Below, piece after piece: positions 10,701 through 21,963 of a DNA stretch of 44,955 nt. This DNA comes from Tulasnella sp. 424 (lineage: Eukaryota; Basidiomycota; Agaricomycetes; Cantharellales; Tulasnellaceae), in NCBI GenBank assembly GCA_019633425.1, contig WSUB01000229.1, positions 10,010-54,964 of the forward strand, given 5' to 3'. The notes beneath the pieces were generated by a model that worked only from the letters and a program-made list of their open reading frames with translations, ran no database searches and was not told where the DNA came from. The stretch's first letter is position 1; each line of letters begins with the position of its first letter. A program made the position numbers and the translations under genes.

Positions 10701-12934
10701 TCCAGACTCGGGGCTCGAGAGCACGAAGGAGAGGGCCTTCGGGGCGACTGGTAAGAAGGAATTTGACGTTGGCCGGGAGCGATGACGAGTGTTGATCGAT
10801 CAATTTGACAAAATCCACGACATAGTCAAGAGACTCGCACTCGTCCAGCGCATCGATGATTAGTAGAACCGGAAATGAATTCTCCCGTAACGCCTTTAGA
10901 GAATCGACGAGTAGGATATTGAATTGCTCGTTGAGGCGTTGGTCGGCAACGTCCTCGTTCTCCCGAACGGTTTCAAGGATCGCAGTCTTAATTTCTTGGA
11001 CAGGGCTCCCTCCAAGCTGTCTTGCTAGCGCGCAGACTAATTGCGCGTCAAGCGTTTTTTGATCCCGGCGGAAATGGAATATCGCGGTGGAGGCTCGGTA
11101 CTTCCACCGGTCGGCGACAGTCCTGGCAATCGTCGATTTGCCTCGCCCAGCCATTCCTCGGATCCAGAGAACACGCTCGGGTCCCGCCGTATCTCTGATC
11201 CAGTCATCGATACGTCCCAAGATTTCCACTCGAGTTCCGGGTAGGCAAGTGACGCCCTCGATTGCGTTGCTTCGTCCTCCATATTTCCCGTCTCCCAGAC
11301 GATCAAAAAGACGCCGTTGTTCCTTCCGTACTTCCAAAGTTTCTGGTCGAAATGCGTCAAATAAATTAAATGGAGGGCGAGGGGAAAAACTCACTGAGTT
11401 CAAGTATCATGTCTGCAGTATTCAGGCTAACAAGAAGCTGGTGGCATGATAGTGAGTAAACGGCGGGACGAGCAGTGATTCTTTACCCACTTCCATCTCT
11501 TCCAACGCGGTTCTGACCGTTTCTTGGTATCCCTTCAGTCCATCGACGTGGTCACCGGACGAAAACGCCTTTTTGAATCGACCTAGGGTATTCCATTGCT
11601 TGACGTCTTCTTGCATCCCTTGAACCTCCCTAAGAAAGTTGTCAACACTCTTGTCTTGTTTTCACGAGAGAACAGGTTTGATCTACTTAGATAAATCCCT
11701 GATGTGAGTTGCCATCTCTTCCTCTTGCGGCCCTTTCGATTGCGCTGCGAAATATTGAAGAAGTGTCGACAGCTTAGTTGTGTGCAACGCCAGGTCCTTA
11801 GCCAGGTCCTCATTTCGATCCATATTCTGAGAACGATAGGGTTAATGGAGAACATGGCGAATGCAAAAGGCGGACGGTTCAATTCACCTCTATCATCTCG
11901 ACAAAACTCGACCCCACTTTCGCAGCGGCTCCGACATAACTTCCTATTACTGGAATCACCCCGGAAGCTGCTCCCACTCCCTTGAAAGCTAGTTTAGCGG
12001 CAATGAGTATCTCCTCACGAATTGGACCATGGTTTTCGCGAGGATCGGCAGCTCTCGATGGTGAGTCTTCAGCGAGCGCCTGGTCAGAAGCCGAATCTTT
12101 CGACGCGTCCGCCCGTTCAGCAGACTCTGCTGTGACATTGAGGTTTCCACCTGGTGGCCCCAGAGCATGCGGCTCCTCGTTCTTAGAAGAAGTATCTGTT
12201 ACGTGGCCGCGGATGGTACCTGGAGCTCCAGCCTGAGTGTCGACGTCCTCACGCCCATTACCTGAGAAAGCACACAGATCGTAAGCTCGTGAGTCCCGCT
12301 CGTCAGCAACACGAATTGGGTAAGCTACCAGTAATTTTCTGCTCTTTCAAGCAGTTCTAAGTCTATAAGTTAGAGGTTGCATCGAATCAGAAGACATGTG
12401 ACTATCGTTCGCTCACCCAAAGCGGCGTCAAGACATTATCGACCTCCGCTCGACTCGTCAGTAGAATGTCGGTGCATCTCCTCCTGCGCAGCAAAGCGAC
12501 ACGATATTTTAACCAGTCCATAAATCCTCTTTCTCTCATCCCATACTTCTCCGAGGCCTTCCCTACGTTTACATTCATGTCTTCCATAACCCTGGCAGAG
12601 CGTTAGTCGATCAGAACACACACAGAATCACAACGCTTCATACGTACCAAACTAACCGCTCAACAGCAGCTCTTAGCTCTTCAATACGTAATTCATCTTC
12701 AAGAACCTCAGGGAAATCATTCAAGCGTTGTAGTAGCGTGCGTGCGGCGCCTTTCGACACGCGCGGCCACTCCGTATCCTTAAGCGGTGTCACTGTTAAC
12801 GGGACGGCTGCCAACACCAAACGAAATATCACCTGTAAAATCATCCGCGTTGATTTTCTTGCATTATCGAGTCTGTCCAGGAGCTTCGGTGCTGGAGCCT
12901 CATTCCCTGATAATTGGGGAAGTCCATTCGTCAT
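7729..12934 (-). CDS. NLR-like protein: helical N-terminus, NACHT, WD40 repeats
   Basis: Nine exons keep phase: 12648-12934, 12417-12591, 12329-12356, 11888-12261, 11687-11826, 11487-11629, 11395-11412, 9772-11342 and 7729-9705, giving about 1,570 residues. The N-terminal 385 residues are mostly helical. They include an Ala/Gly-rich helix (GVGAASGVIPVIGSYVGAAA) and a following helix that recall the MLKL/HeLo-type bundles found in fungal NLRs; this likeness is an inference. The NACHT domain has Walker A GMAGRGKST (about 451-459) and Walker B LLIIDALDEC (about 548-557). About 12 WD40 repeats (about 995-1500) follow. The family acts in non-self recognition, heterokaryon incompatibility and regulated cell death. 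WD40 repeats would sense a ligand, NACHT would oligomerise, and the N-terminus would execute the response. The start could be as far upstream as 13270. The 28-nt and 18-nt exons need RNA support. Confidence 0.85.
7920..9460 (-). repeat. WD40 repeat array within the NLR-like gene
   Basis: About 12 units of roughly 42-43 codons are present. Most carry the pattern VAFSPDGK.IASGS.D.TIRLWD. Two are degenerate: one reads SGADDIRFWD and the last ends AAVIFD. High regularity with scattered differences is typical of NWD-type recognition repeats, which can recombine and change copy number. Confidence 0.85.
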
Positions 12935-13821
12935 CGTGGAAGGTTTTTCCGGTCGTTGGCTAGTAGTTGATCCCTTTGATACTCGATAGCTGGTGCCTTC
13001 AGAGTGTAGTGCTAGGGGATATTGAGACGAAGGGGTGGAGAAGGATGAAAGCGAAGGTGAAGACGGCAACCTTTGCGGAGCCTCGTGAATGCGGCGTTGA
13101 TGGAACATCCAGCATACACGCGGTGGCTGGTCCCAATTGGTGAATCTTGTTCTCGGTGGAGGAATTTGATAAAAAGCTGTGGCGGCAGCCGCGACATGTT
13201 TGAGGAAAAGCCTGGTAGGCCCATATGCATGAGGTTGCGCCCAACCTCTAACCTCTGACTCCGGCCCCATACGGAGGTATTCTCCTTTTCAGACGGGCGC
13301 CGCCTGCCACGAGTGTAGGCCACTACGTCTGACCTGTTACGCTCCTATATACGCATGGCATGTCCTATCATTCCGCATTAGAATGGGTTTAAAGGGGCCT
13401 GAATGCAGGGCTGAAGTTGATGACCCCATTCCACGTGTTCTCGGTGGCGATATTTATGGTCCTACCCGTTGATCGGAGACTCACACCGGAAGACTGGCAC
13501 GCGTACCTGGAAGGAGTAAGGAACAGGTGGATGGAGCTGAAGCCAGTCGGTGGGCTTGCAATTCGACGAACAGCGCTTATCTGCGGCGGTGATTTGACAT
13601 CTCAGGGAGACGCTTTCCGACTTCTAGCGCTTGGTCCCGCCAGATGCCCAAACTCGTGTCGAGGGTACAAGTTGTTTAAACTCCTCGCGTAGACCTCTGT
13701 CAGGTCAGTAAGATATATAATATGAGGTTCCGGAAAGTTTTCAGAATTCCTCCTACCTACCACCCTCCACCTAGCACTAGACAACCAACACACTTCGAAG
13801 TCACCCCATCGATTTGTTGAC
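12935..13821. other. Divergent intergenic region of the NLR-like and F-box genes
   Basis: This holds the 5' flank of the minus-strand NLR-like gene and that of the plus-strand F-box gene. The NLR frame remains open to a Met at 13270, so a longer N-terminus is possible, but that extension is Ser/Pro-rich and lacks recognisable structure. A 91-codon plus-strand open frame at 13417-13692 has no domain and is not called. Confidence 0.5.
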
Positions 13822-14946
13822 ATGGACCGTTTGCCCCAAGAACTCCTCAGCTCTATCTTCCTTACTCTCCTCCCAATTCCGTTATTATCTCTAATGAACA
13901 TCCCACAGCCTGCTCGCGACCGATCTCGGGATCTTACGACCCTTCGACTGGTATCAAAAAACTGGAATCAGAATATCCTAGACACACCAGAGCTTTGGAG
14001 CTACATTACAGTGTCTCCCGAGGGTACAGACGCTCTTCGGTACCTACCACGTTCCAAGGCGGCGCCGTTGCACGTCCGCATTGCACTGTACATATCGGAC
14101 GGGGGGGATCCGCAGGATATTAGAGCCGCAATCGAAGCCCTATGGCGTGAGGCGAATAGGTGGACGACCTACTACGTTTCAACTTACAGGATCGAGGACT
14201 CGGAGACATACGCGTGGTTTCGACTCATGCCTCCAGTTCCGCTACCCAAACTGCGGGAGGCTCGACTCGAAGGGCCACAACACGTCGAGCTCCAATGTCC
14301 TGGGCTAAAAAGGCTCCATCAATGGCAGTGCACCACAAATATTCACCTTGGTGGATTCCCCGCCCTTCAAACCTTGGTAACCAAACAGCCAACCACGCAT
14401 CAGGAATGGGAACGGTTGCTCCTCGTATCACAGCAATGTACTCTCCTCAAGTCACTCAGACTGACTGAACCTTGGAGCTTTGAGCGCCAGGTTGAGTCTC
14501 AGCCAGGAGGGTCGTTCCGAAGGACAACCCTTGCGTTCCACAATCTTGAGGAGCTAAAGCTCGTCGCCAACCGAGTGGCGCTCGACTTCATCACTCACTT
14601 ACACGCTCCAGTTCTCGGTCTCCTCGTCATCAGGCGATACGATTCGCCCATCCCTTTCTCCATCCCCCCATCGTGTCCCGCACTCAATCGCATCCGATTT
14701 ACGCATCGTCCGGACCTGGACGCTATTCAGGAGGTCCTGTCGACATTTCCTCCAGCTCGGCTTCAAAACTTAACCATCGAACTCGAAATGGATGAGTATG
14801 TTCCAGAGCTTTTTACTCAGAAGAGAAAGATCGGGGACGAACGAATCCACTGGCTACAGAAGCACGTTTCTGGTCGGTTCGTCCATCTCCCTTCGGAGCA
14901 TGAGGAGAGACGCCGCTGTAGATGCCGTGAGGAGCACGCTGAATAG
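13822..14946 (+). CDS. F-box protein (paralogue of 41317-42417)
   Basis: A single exon encodes 374 residues. The F-box is at the very N-terminus (MDRLPQELLSSIF, residues about 1-50). It is followed by the typical LRLVSKNWN..IL.TPELWSYI segment, then leucine-rich irregular repeats (for example LKSLRLTEPW and LEELKLVANR) and a Cys/Arg-rich end (RRRCRCREE). F-box proteins of this layout are thought to recruit substrates to SCF ubiquitin ligases; the substrate here is unknown. It shares the blocks SYI.VSP.GTDALRYL.RS, APVLGLLVIRRY and LSTFPPARLQ with the minus-strand gene at 41317-42417, so the two are paralogues on opposite strands. It is only distantly related to copies A-C. The start at 13822 has a Met immediately before the F-box. 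Confidence 0.88.
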   Translation: MDRLPQELLSSIFLTLLPIPLLSLMNIPQPARDRSRDLTTLRLVSKNWNQNILDTPELWSYITVSPEGTDALRYLPRSKAAPLHVRIALYISDGGDPQDIRAAIEALWREANRWTTYYVSTYRIEDSETYAWFRLMPPVPLPKLREARLEGPQHVELQCPGLKRLHQWQCTTNIHLGGFPALQTLVTKQPTTHQEWERLLLVSQQCTLLKSLRLTEPWSFERQVESQPGGSFRRTTLAFHNLEELKLVANRVALDFITHLHAPVLGLLVIRRYDSPIPFSIPPSCPALNRIRFTHRPDLDAIQEVLSTFPPARLQNLTIELEMDEYVPELFTQKRKIGDERIHWLQKHVSGRFVHLPSEHEERRRCRCREEHAE

Positions 14947-15439
14947 TTGTTGTGTTGCACCTGTCATTTCCAATTCCACACCTGCATTAATGTGAGCAGG
15001 GTTATGATGTCCCGGCGGCCCTTCCCACTTCATATATGGAACTTACGGCCGGCCCCCCAACGCATGGGGGGTGGGTTGAGGCGGTTAGGTTCACGAGCTC
15101 ATTTAACGGGGTTAACGTTAGCACCCAATTTGGGGTTCACGGGGCAATACGCCTTCGATTTCCTCCTACCATGAAGCTTAGTACAACCGTTCGTTTAGAC
15201 ACCATTTAAGACATACAAACCATTTATGATCCGTGATCCAACTGCCATTTGATTGCGCAAATAAACGGCAGTGTGGACAGGCGTCACTCCAACGTTTGGC
15301 ACCAGACCAGTCTCATTTTTAGTCGCGACATACAGAAGGGATGATAGTAATACGCATATACGATATTGCAGGGGATAAAATGCAAGAAAAACAACAGACC
15401 GAGTAAAACACGACTTCCTCAAACCCAGCAGCCTCTAAC
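14947..15439. other. Intergenic region between convergent genes
   Basis: No supported gene is visible. It holds the 3' flanks of the F-box gene and of the ING-family gene. An AT-rich stretch around 15200-15400 is consistent with 3' untranslated sequence of the ING gene. Confidence 0.5.
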
Positions 15440-17354
15440 TCACTTCCCTGCAGCATTTCTCGACATGGGTTGCTGGGGTGGTACACTAGCCCTATGAGAA
15501 CCGCTGCTGGGGGGCGGGGCCGACCCATTGGGGGTGGTACTGGTTGCGTTGGGTCGACTGGCAGCACCTCCTCGACTTCGACCTGGCTTCTTTCCGGCCC
15601 TCTCCTTTTCGCGTCGAGCCTTACATTCGTCGCAGACCCACTCGCCCTTTGGAGGAGCCGTTATGCCGAGGCACCCGAGATGGAACTGGGAAAGTGATAG
15701 GCGAAACGGAGTTAATTAACCGTAGAATGAATGAGACAGGAAGATAAAACTCACCCATTCCCGCTGGCATTGATCATCGTCGCAGCCGATCATTTCTCCG
15801 TAGCTCACGCGATCGCAGTAGCAATACGTCCTAGTATCATCACCGTCACCGGGTTCTCCATTCCCATTTGTGTTGGCGTTCCCAGCTGGGCCACTAGCAC
15901 TAGAATCATTAGGAGCACCACGTCCCGCCAAATTCTCCTTTTGTGAGCCACCGTAACCATTTCCATTGGGGTAATTGCCTCCACTCCTACTGCCACCAGG
16001 GATTCGCATTCCATCACCTCCCGAACGACGCGAGTGACGATCCATTGGCACGTAGTCGTCGTCGTCAAATGCAGGAGATGACGCGAAACTGTGGTGATGA
16101 TGCCCATATTCGCTAGGGGCGATGCTGCGGTTGGCGACGACGTCAAGAAGAGACGACGTTCTTGCTGGTTTGACCGTATGCTTGGAGTCATGGGAAGGTA
16201 TCTGATGCTGCGGGTAGGGTCCGGCAGGCGGGTAAGGTGGTTGGGGTTGAGAATACCCTTGACTATTCTGCGGCGATGGGACATGTGCTGACGACGACTT
16301 GTGATGGGAATGGGAATGGCCGTGGTGATGGTGGTGGTGATGGTGGTGAGGTTGTGAGTGGTGATGCGAGTATCCATTGGGAGCTGGGGCGGACGCTTGA
16401 AGATGCTGGTCCATATTGCGATTACCGTGCTGGCGAGCGGAATCGGAAGGTGACGGAGATCGTTGTGTCCGCCTGCAAGATTATCCATGAGTAACACTCC
16501 CCTTACGATGAATGGAGACGTACGGTTTTTTGGCCTTTCTACTGTCGGCAGCAACGTCTCTTTCCTTCTCACCGGACGCCCGTTGGTCCTTCTCCTTGCC
16601 CTTCAACGGTGTTCTTCGCGCCTCTTCCTCTTCCAATCTCCTCTTTTTGTTCTTGTCGGCTCCGTTCGAAGCACTTATAGCCATGGGAGCGCTAAGGCGA
16701 GCACCAATAGATACCGTGGACTGCGCCACCCCACCGGTTGGCACTCGACGTCGACGGCCGTTTGGACCTAACGCATATTCGCCGGTGGGAGGCAAGTGGT
16801 TGGCAGGCGCGACGTGAGGGAAGTTGGTCCGGCGAATGTAGAGAGCCTCGTCAAAGGACGTGTCGAGTTCGCTGAGGTGGTTGAGTATTTGGTGGTTGTA
16901 CTGGTTGTGTGCCGCAACCTTGTTTTGCAACGAATCACCAGTCAGAGATGCGAGCCCCTTGAGACCAGTCGAACATAAAGACCTACATCATCAGCAGTTC
17001 TTCCAGCAACACGAATTTTGTCCTCCGATCCCATCCGAAGTCTCTGAGCGTCTTCAGCTATCTCTAAGAGGAGACAGAGCCGGGCTGCTGGTGTGGCAGA
17101 CGAGTCCTGCATGAGGTCGATAAGCTTGTACACCTTGCCGGTAATGCCTTGCATGGAGCCTACACGGAGACTTCAATGAGTACATATGACCACAATCGTC
17201 GTCTTTTGAGCTTACTGCGAAGAACGGCATCGAGCTCGCGGAGATCTCCAAATGCCTTGGTAAGGTCATGGGGCAAAGAATCAACGGAGTCCGTGAATTG
17301 ACCCAGAAGTGTAAGAGCTTGTGAAGTAGCAGCAGCGTTGGGTCTTGGGGCCAT
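15440..17354 (-). CDS. ING-family PHD-finger chromatin protein
   Basis: Five exons: 17216-17354, 16987-17159, 16524-16918, 15755-16472 and 15440-15685, phase-consistent, giving about 556 residues. The N-terminal ING domain (about 8-125) has the expected helical motifs (LTLLGQFTDSVDSLPHDLTK; ITGKVYKLIDLMQD). A low-complexity linker contains a His run, Gly/Asn-rich and acidic stretches. The C-terminal PHD finger (about 449-495) reads YCYCDRVSYGEMIGC, then CQREW, FHLGCLGI and WVCDEC, keeping the zinc ligands and the Tyr/Trp residues known in ING proteins to bind histone H3 trimethylated at Lys4. ING proteins serve as subunits of histone acetyltransferase or deacetylase complexes (yeast Yng2, Yng1, Pho23). 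I cannot tell which complex applies. A PHD split by a 69-nt intron (15686-15754) between Trp and Phe explains why neither half looks complete alone. Confidence 0.93.
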
Positions 17355-18292
17355 GGTAGTGTGCTACACGGCGTGGCTATCGTTGAGGGGGAAGGGAGCG
17401 GTGGCAGGAAGTGAGGAAGTTGGGGCGTAACATTCGTTTGGCCCCGAACCAAATTTCTCAGCGGCGGAGCTTTGCCCGACCTTCCCCCAGCACCTCGCAC
17501 CTCTTTGCATGCCAAGCAACATCGCTCATCTCGGGCAGGCTCCTTACACAAATAACTGTTTTACTTCCATGGTAGAATTTGTCTTCACGGGATCTGTTCG
17601 GCAAACCTGAGATCTTGCCGGTCACCATCCTCCAGTCGGGGTCAACACGCGGTGATCGAGGAATCAGCGACCAGAAAATGCAGGATTTTTTTGTCGGAGG
17701 AGATGGGAGTCCCAACGAGTCCTCTCGTTTGCGAAAGTCTATATCCTCCTGCACGGGCCAACGTGTTCGCCTCCGGGCAGGGCATGGGCAGCCAGCTGAG
17801 CGGCATTTCCAGGCTCGTTTGATACTCGGTTTACGCGGCGTGAACAGGAAATCCATGCGACAACACGCTTTCCATCGACCGTATGACGCCGGCGCTCCCA
17901 GCATGGCAAACCCCGAATTCTTCAAAGTAGGCCTGGTGTCAGGAGTTCATATCCGATATCGGGTCAGGGATTCGATCGGATGGTTTCCTGTCCTGTATAC
18001 CCCTCGCTTCGATGTGAATCAACCTCAGTTCTCTTCCCCGCCGACAGTTTGCACTCGTCTCCCCCGCCGACCGTGGCCACAGGTCCGAGTAAGGCGCGCG
18101 ACATTTGTTACACACCTCTCAAGCGGAAAGGCTGAAGCAAATACGCGTCCTGCAAAACACTCTCTTGATCCTTACCACTCACCGGACTACCCGATATTTA
18201 ATCAGAAGAAAGTGATGTAAAAGGGGGTTCGCCAAATCCTTTCCTCCGCTCGATCCAAACAAAAATTCCTAAAACGCAACAAGTCCAGCGTC
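17355..18292. other. Divergent region between ING and methyltransferase genes
   Basis: No supported gene is visible. Two overlapping opposite-strand open frames (17579-18220 plus; 17458-17925 minus) are of similar length. Neither shows a domain nor a splice context, so both are treated as chance. The region should carry both promoters. Confidence 0.45.
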
Positions 18293-19940
18293 ATGTACTC
18301 ACCAGGCCCAAGCGACTATTCTCCGAGGAGCTCCGCCTCGAATTTTGCTGATGATGAATATGAGTTGTCGTCGATGGGTAGCAGCGCCTCCACAAGCCGC
18401 CCAGCGAGCGTATAGTAAGTAATTACGGAATGCCCAGGGACGAAGCTTCAAAGCTGACCTATTTGTGCAACCGTAGCTCGTACCACTCTTCAGTCGATGG
18501 CCAGCTCATGCTAAAAGATGTACACGGTAGGATAATCAACAACACCTCTGAGGTGAGTCCACACTATTCTCCCCCTGGCTGGGCTGCCATCGCCAAGAGG
18601 ACCTACAAAACCGACTGATATAACGACCTTCCGTACAGCGTTACGGCCTTCCAGGTAAGCTAGGTCGTCGGATGCACCTATGCAGACATCAACCTGTCAA
18701 TACCGATGCTTCCTTGGACAGCCGACCCAGCTGAGCACGCCCGACTGGACCTCCAGCACCTAATGTTGAAGACCAAACTGAACGGTCTATTCGTCCCACT
18801 GTTGCCCGTTCGGCGCGCACTGGCCCCTCGGCAGTCTACCACCCCATCTATACTAGATCTAGGAACTGGATCGGGATCCTGGGCTATTGACATGGCCAAA
18901 CTCTTTCCTCACGCTGACGTCGTGGGTTTGGATCTCGTACCAGCAAACTTGAATTCGTGAGCCGCCCCCGCCGTACATCCGCGTTTTTAGAGCTTAACTG
19001 ACCTTCCGATACACCTTTTCACTCGGTAAGAGAGCCTCCCCTTAACTGCCGCTTCGAATGCGACGACATCAATCTCGGTTTACTGCACTACAGGAACGCT
19101 TTCGATGTCGTCCACGCTCGCTGCATTGCGCTGGGTATAGCAGACTATCAAAAGTTTTTAGGAGAGGTTATTGAGGTCCTTCGGCCAGGAGGAGTTTATT
19201 TGGCCGGTGCTGGTGACATGCAATTATACAACGAAGACCGTTCGCCGGTTATATTGCCAGACGACGAGGAGGATCCGGTAGGTTGGGCGCTGGGATGCTT
19301 ATTAGGACCAAAGTTTCGATAACATCACGACAGAAATATAGTTGGATGGTTAGGTATCTGAACGCAATGTTTGAGGCTATGCGAGTAAGTCACTCCTTCT
19401 GGTAGCGGTCCAAAATATTGACGCGTAGGGACCGGATTGATCCATCGCAGAGTCAAAAATCCAACATCAACTTCCATCAACATATTGGGCGATGGATAAG
19501 AGAGAAGGGAGACGCATGGGACGACACGGGTGAAAAGGTTTACTGGGTGGCTTTGGGACCCTGGGAAGAAGACGGTGAGCTCTCTGATTTCCCAGGTACA
19601 AACCAAGAGCCTAAGCTTATTCATCTTCGTAAAATAAGCTCATGGGAGGGATCGAAGGGCTTCGGAGTTGATGCGCCAGAACTTCTTGGGACTTTTGCAA
19701 TCGGCTCGACCTCTTATCTTGTCTCATGGGTACTTCGAATCATCTGTTGACCGCTGGATCAAGAAAGCACAGGAGGAGATGAACACGATGAGGAGACGGT
19801 TGTACGTGAAGGTAATATATGAGTCTTCGGCTTCCTTCGTAGTTACCGAGTCCAAGCCATCTTACTGATGTGTCGTTGGGCAGTGGAGGTTTTACTGGGC
19901 CATCAAGCCAGGCTCACCCGAATCATCATCAGACTCATAG
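18293..19940 (+). CDS. Class I SAM-dependent methyltransferase, LaeA/UMTA-like (copy 1)
   Basis: Nine exons, phase-consistent: 18293-18414, 18477-18552, 18639-18654, 18722-18956, 19031-19277, 19334-19384, 19451-19574, 19639-19811 and 19884-19940, giving about 366 residues. A Ser-rich acidic N-terminus leads to YSYHSSVDG, RYGLPADPAEHARLDLQH and the SAM-binding motif ILDLGTGSGSW followed by GLDLVPANL. Then come FECDDINLGLLHY and a LRPGGVYLA post-motif strand. This is the fold of fungal LaeA/UMTA-type methyltransferases, several of which are linked to secondary-metabolism control; the substrate here is unknown. It faces copy 2 tail to tail. It has two introns absent from the three minus-strand relatives: 18415-18476 and 18655-18721. 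Exons of 51, 124 and 173 nt match the other copies exactly. Confidence 0.88.
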
Positions 19941-20361
19941 ATACTGGGCGCTTCGTTTTTCTGTTGCTTTCGCCGTAGATCGATCGCCCCAAAGGTGCAT
20001 CAACTTAAATACCCAACAATAGACAATTGCATTTTCGAGCTGCGTTTGAGCGGCAAACCTTGCAGCTTCCATCCATAACCGGCGGTGTGGGGTGAACGTC
20101 CTTCAAGCACATGTATTAAGAAGCAAGGACGGTATACATGAACTCTTGAAGCTCCTCGAAGAACCGAATTGCAATTTCCGCGATGAACCCTGCCCTGGTC
20201 GCCACTGGGAAGTTCCCCGCGGCCTATGCAGGGATGTACACTCTTCTCTCAATACCCGACTTCGCCAAAATGAAACGGAATCACTTTCTCAATCATAAAG
20301 AACAATGTTCCGTGCAGACTATCGGAGCTGCACTGCGTGACTGTTCCTCACTCCCTTGCAA
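19941..20361. other. Convergent spacer between methyltransferase copies 1 and 2
   Basis: No gene is visible. The spacer is homologous to about 24000-24403, sharing stretches such as the TTCGCGATCAACC/TTCCGCGATGAACC and CTCTCAATACCC.ACTTCGCCA blocks. That shows it belongs to the duplicated segment. Confidence 0.6.
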
Positions 20362-21963
20362 TTACTCCGTCCGGCCTGGCTTGACCGACCAGGTGAAGAA
20401 CCACTGGTCAGGGCAGTTAGCAGAATAATTCCTCGAGGCTGCCCCAGGTGAACTGACCCTAATGTAATACTTGTTCCTCAAGGTTTTAATCTCCTCTTGG
20501 GCTCCAGCACTCCATTTGTCAACAGTCTCGTTGAACCATCCATACGACAGTAACATTGGCCTGACCGATTGAATCATGTGGAGGAAGTCTTGACGCATTA
20601 ATTCTGAGATGTATTTGTCCTTTTCAGACACTGGGAACATACGTAAAATGAAACAGTCAGGGCTTGCGACGTTGCGGTGAGGAGGAAAATGACGCACTCT
20701 CATCCTCCCAAGGACCGATTGGGATGTAAATAATTTTCTGGCCGATGCTTTCCCAGACACTCCCTTGCTCCTGAACCCAGTCGTAGATCTTCGGAATAGC
20801 GTCAACGCCGGGTCCCCTTGCCTTGGTGGACGGTCAGAGGTCAGGATCATCACGACGAAAGCGGAATCAGGAACGCTATGGCGTACCCTCATCGCATCGC
20901 GAATCGCATGGACCAGCCGCAAAGTATACGTGAAGCCCTATCGACAATATTTCTTTCCATGAAGATCCACCCCATGAAGCTAACAAGTAAACTGACCGGC
21001 TCTCCCTCGTTAATCAACGGAAGCATGTTGTGATTCTCGTCATGAATCTGCATGTCACCTGCTACCGTGAGGAACACACCACCAGGCCTCAGGATCTCGA
21101 CCACTTCGTCCATAAACTTGCGATAGTTGGTTATTCCTTGAGTGATACAGCTCGCATTGACGACGTCGAAACATCCCTTGTAATGCAACAATCCGAGATT
21201 GGCATCGTCGCATTCGAAGCGACAGTTCGGCGGAGGTGTCCTAAAGAGGTTTAATAGCCATCAACGTCGACACACCGCCATTCCAAGATGGGGAGGGAAA
21301 AAAGGGAAAGTGGAGCTCAGCGTCACCAAAAAAAAAAAAAGGGGGGAGGGGGGCAGGGAAGTCGACTTCACTCACGAGGTGAGATTCGCTGGAGCGAGAT
21401 CCAAACCAACGACTTCTACATGAGGGAACGACCTTCCCATATCAATTACCCAGGACCCGGATCCCGACCCAACATCCAGAATACAGGGCTGAGGACCCTC
21501 TCTCGCAGCCAATGCCTTTCTTACTGCTTTAGGTGCATAGAAGAGTCCCCCTCGCTTCCTCTTGAGCATTTCATGTTGGAGGTCGAGTCGGCTATGTTCC
21601 GCGATGTCTGCAGGCAACATATAGTGCTTTGTAAGCATCCGCGCTACGGTTAGCATGCCGGTGTTTCCAACACATCAGGGACCATCTTCGACCCACTTCA
21701 GAGGTGTTGTTAAACGTGCGACCGTGAATATCTCTCAGCATCATGTTTCCATCAACGGAGGAGTGATAGCTGTAGACGCTAGGGGAAGGGCTATTGCGCC
21801 CGCTTTCACTGCCTGTGGCGGACCCGACGTCGTGCTCGACACTAGAGGCTTGAGACATGCCGTCGTCCAATTCGTCGTCAGCGTAACCGCGGGAGCTTGA
21901 ACCAGAGATGCAGGAGTAATCGCTCGATCGAGGTGACCAGGCGTCGTCGTAGGTTCCTTGCAT
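20362..21963 (-). CDS. Class I SAM-dependent methyltransferase, LaeA/UMTA-like (copy 2)
   Basis: Seven exons: 21697-21963, 21376-21626, 20997-21240, 20887-20937, 20698-20821, 20458-20630 and 20362-20403, giving about 383 residues with no disruption. The N-terminus is Ser/Asp-rich, then YSYHSSVDGNMMLRDIHGR, HYMLPADIAEHSRLDLQHEM, SAM motif ILDVGSGSGSW, GLDLAPANL, NCRFECDDANLGLLHY, LRPGGVFLT and a C-terminal WFFTWSVKPG. The third intron (21241-21375, 135 nt) is longer than its neighbours and holds a homopolymer stretch. The start at 21963 is conserved with copy 3 (MQG..DD.WSPRSSD). Copy 3, about 4.04 kb downstream, is the nearest relative and arose by tandem segmental duplication. The substrate is unknown; the family link to secondary metabolism is general knowledge. 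Confidence 0.9.

Noticed and set aside
13417..13692. A 91-codon plus-strand frame with a hydrophobic start.
   Set aside because: The start is only weakly signal-like, there is no recognisable domain, and it lies in the promoter region of the downstream F-box gene.
15805..16572. A 255-codon minus-strand frame rich in Thr and Ile across the ING gene.
   Set aside because: It is a frame-shifted shadow of the His-rich ING exon, whose own frame leads into the PHD finger.
17579..18220. A 213-codon plus-strand open frame between the ING and methyltransferase genes.
   Set aside because: It has no domain, a composition unlike its neighbours, and a long antisense frame over the same DNA. It lies where two promoters are expected.
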